A stretch of 64,000 nucleotides of DNA from Actinobacteria bacterium IMCC26256 (GTDB lineage: Bacteria > Actinomycetota > Acidimicrobiia > IMCC26256), in contig CP011489.1 in assembly GCA_001023575.1 (NCBI GenBank), forward strand, positions 1,549,001-1,613,000, read 5' to 3'. The position numbers and the translations under genes are program-made. Below the pieces are notes generated by a model that was given only the letters and a program-made list of their open reading frames with translations, did no database searches and had not been told where the DNA came from. Positions within the stretch are counted from its first letter, which is position 1. The number at the start of each line of letters is the position of its first letter. Of the stretch, positions 63,171-64,000 are shown in pieces.

Positions 63171-63238
63171 AGCCTTCCAAGCTGGCCATGCCAGTTCGAT
63201 CCTGGTCATCCGCTCCACGCATCACCGCAGGCCAGAGG
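63171..63238 (+). repeat. 68-nt repeat, copy 2 (tRNA-Gly 3' half plus arm)
   Basis: Identical to 54520-54587. It lacks a tRNA 5' half, so it is not a functional gene. Because it includes the 21-nt arm beyond the CCA, it is probably the start of a further unit, not the chromosomal right end, which should lack the arm (compare copy C at tRNA-Ala). Confidence 0.93.
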
Positions 63239-63358
63239 GAATTCTCAGGCTTAGCAAGGTCTTCATCCCAAAGGTTGACACAGTCACCTGCCAACCAACC
63301 TCCCTTCAGCGCCCACTTTGTGCGGGTTCCTCAAACCACGCTGATCTACTAATAGTTG

Positions 63359-63388
63359 TTGACGCACCGATGCGTATGCATTTATGCT
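63359..63388 (+). promoter_or_regulatory. Promoter of the HTH regulator, leaderless
   Basis: TTGACG (63359-63364) and TATGCT (63383-63388) with an 18-nt spacer; TATGCT is 6 nt before the ATG at 63395. This is the best promoter match in the window. TATGCATT and TATGCTTA form a short direct repeat over the -10, which may be an operator for the regulator itself. Confidence 0.65.
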
Positions 63389-63394
63389 TACGGC

Positions 63395-63982
63395 ATGGAC
63401 ATTGGTCAGCTCGTCACCAACGCTAAAGAATCGGCGAACATACCAATCCGCAAACTTGCTGCCGACGCTGGGGTCGCCGGCAGCACGATCACTCGCATCC
63501 AGGCCGGCTCTGTCGACCCCTCTGTTAGCACGCTGGCGCGCATTCTGAACGCCGCGGGCTACGACATTGAAATAGTCGCAACGCCCCACGGTGCACGCAA
63601 GCACCCGCGGCTGGCCGATCTCATCGACGCTTGGTCATATCGCGACTCCACGATTCGCCTGGAATGGAGTCGTTGGCGAACGTTCCTCGACCGCCTCGCC
63701 CTGCACGCCGAGAACCTGCCAGAAGCGATCTACACCTCGCCACCGCCATCCGGAGACCAAATCATCGACAATCTCCTTGCGGCCACTGCAGAAAAACTCG
63801 CGGACGACGCGAACCTGCCGCGACCATCGTGGACCAAAAACGTTGAGAAGCTCGCGACGCCATACCGACCTGCAACGGCACGCAATCTCGCCGAGACAAA
63901 CATCCCCCAACAGTTAGCAGAGCGCGGACTCATGATCGACACCGCCAGCCTTTGGCGTCCCGGCAGGACCGTCGGTGTTTGA
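63395..63982 (+). CDS. XRE-like HTH regulator, possible antitoxin
   Basis: 195 aa from the ATG at 63395 (frame open from 63356); the promoter spacing decides this start. The N-terminal helix-turn-helix (MDIGQLVTNAKESANIPIRKLAADAGVAGSTITRIQAGSV, roughly residues 4-45) is of the Cro/XRE type, followed by VSTLARILNAAGYDIEIV. The C-terminal ~130 residues are not recognised; the ending ARNLAETNIPQQLAERGLMIDTASLW resembles antitoxins of AbiEii-type nucleotidyltransferase pairs, which would put a toxin gene beyond the window (inference, not seen). It lies in the second Gly unit. Confidence 0.8.
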   Translation: MDIGQLVTNAKESANIPIRKLAADAGVAGSTITRIQAGSVDPSVSTLARILNAAGYDIEIVATPHGARKHPRLADLIDAWSYRDSTIRLEWSRWRTFLDRLALHAENLPEAIYTSPPPSGDQIIDNLLAATAEKLADDANLPRPSWTKNVEKLATPYRPATARNLAETNIPQQLAERGLMIDTASLWRPGRTVGV

Positions 63983-64000
63983 CGCCCCCCTCGACGCCGC

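Larger units (their letters stand above)
54567..63217 (+). mobile_element. tRNA-Gly cargo unit 1 (8.65 kb), no integrase seen
   Basis: The unit runs from the end of tRNA-Gly(CCA) to the matching point in the second repeat copy. All five recognised genes read leftward: a HAD-PRTase-pentapeptide fusion, a DprA-like gene, a PD-(D/E)XK nuclease, a GIY-YIG nuclease and a secreted Calx-beta protein. I found no integrase, transposase, relaxase or phage structural gene. Sub-terminal CTATCC-type repeats lie near both ends. Boundaries are inferred from the repeats. Confidence 0.8.
63218..64000 (+). mobile_element. Start of a second tRNA-Gly cargo unit (cut by window edge)
   Basis: Begins after repeat copy 2 and carries a HTH regulator gene with its own promoter. 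The right end lies outside the window; a third copy of the tRNA-Gly 3' half is predicted there. Confidence 0.55.

Noticed and set aside
63171-63217. A second tRNA-Gly gene
   Set aside because: The 5' half is absent; the sequence before 63171 does not pair with the acceptor 3' strand.
54567-63217. Searched for an integrase, transposase or relaxase in the Gly unit
   Set aside because: No tyrosine recombinase R-H-R-Y, serine recombinase or DDE pattern was recognised in any long frame; the gaps (58833-59116 and 62937-63170) hold no plausible ORF.

Overview
The window looks like a mid-GC Actinomycetota chromosome, most plausibly a member of the Acidimicrobiia or a close relative (low confidence at class level). 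The reasons are the actinobacterial gene order clpX-clpP-tig, valS-folC-ndk, mreBCD-mrdA-rodA, rne-rplU-rpmA-obgE-proB-proA and nadD-(LytR_C)-rsfS, an F420-type luciferase-like oxidoreductase, a 13E12/DUF222 HNH protein with a GAAC-N4-GTTC LexA-type box, and many genes that seem to be transcribed without a leader (a TANNNT element 6-9 nt before the start codon).

Layout. 1-11.4 kb: hemW (cut by the window edge), an acyl-CoA dehydrogenase, lepA, rpsT, a competence/replication operon (comEA-comEC-small ORF-holA) and leuS. 11.5-14.85 kb: tRNA-Ala(GGC) followed by two small cargo units, one with a methyltransferase and one with a Tat-exported sulfatase, each closed by a perfect copy of the tRNA 3' end. 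14.85-27.6 kb: SOS-box HNH gene, katG, hisH-hisF, nadD-LytR_C-rsfS, an ACT-domain protein, photolyase, GNAT, and a MoxR/VWA pair. 27.6-51.9 kb: a long, almost entirely leftward block of proline synthesis, Obg, ribosomal proteins L21/L27, RNase E/G, the radical-SAM pair TIGR03960/TIGR03936, L,D-transpeptidase, the rod-shape/elongasome genes, ndk, folC, valS and the Clp/trigger-factor proteostasis genes. 52-54.4 kb: galE, an LLM oxidoreductase and tRNA-Pro(TGG). 54.5 kb to the end: tRNA-Gly(TCC) followed by an 8.65-kb accessory unit closed by a perfect 68-nt repeat of the tRNA 3' half plus flank, then the start of a further unit with a HTH regulator.

The accessory story is the interesting part. 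Two different tRNA genes each carry a tandem series of cargo units bounded by direct repeats of the tRNA 3' half, and I see no integrase, transposase or recombinase in any complete unit. In the Ala locus the first two repeat copies share a flank beyond the tRNA that the third, chromosomal copy lacks. In the Gly locus the first two copies also share such a flank, so a third copy is predicted beyond the window. This fits serial site-specific insertion of non-autonomous elements served in trans.

The Gly unit carries five leftward genes. A DprA/SLOG-like protein is translationally coupled to a HAD-phosphoribosyltransferase-pentapeptide-repeat fusion. A GIY-YIG nuclease and a PD-(D/E)XK (DUF91/NucS-like) nuclease form a second pair, and a secreted HAF/Calx-beta protein is the fifth gene. 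I know no named system with this composition; a defence or DNA-conflict role is a hypothesis. All statements come from reading the sequence; no database search was run.
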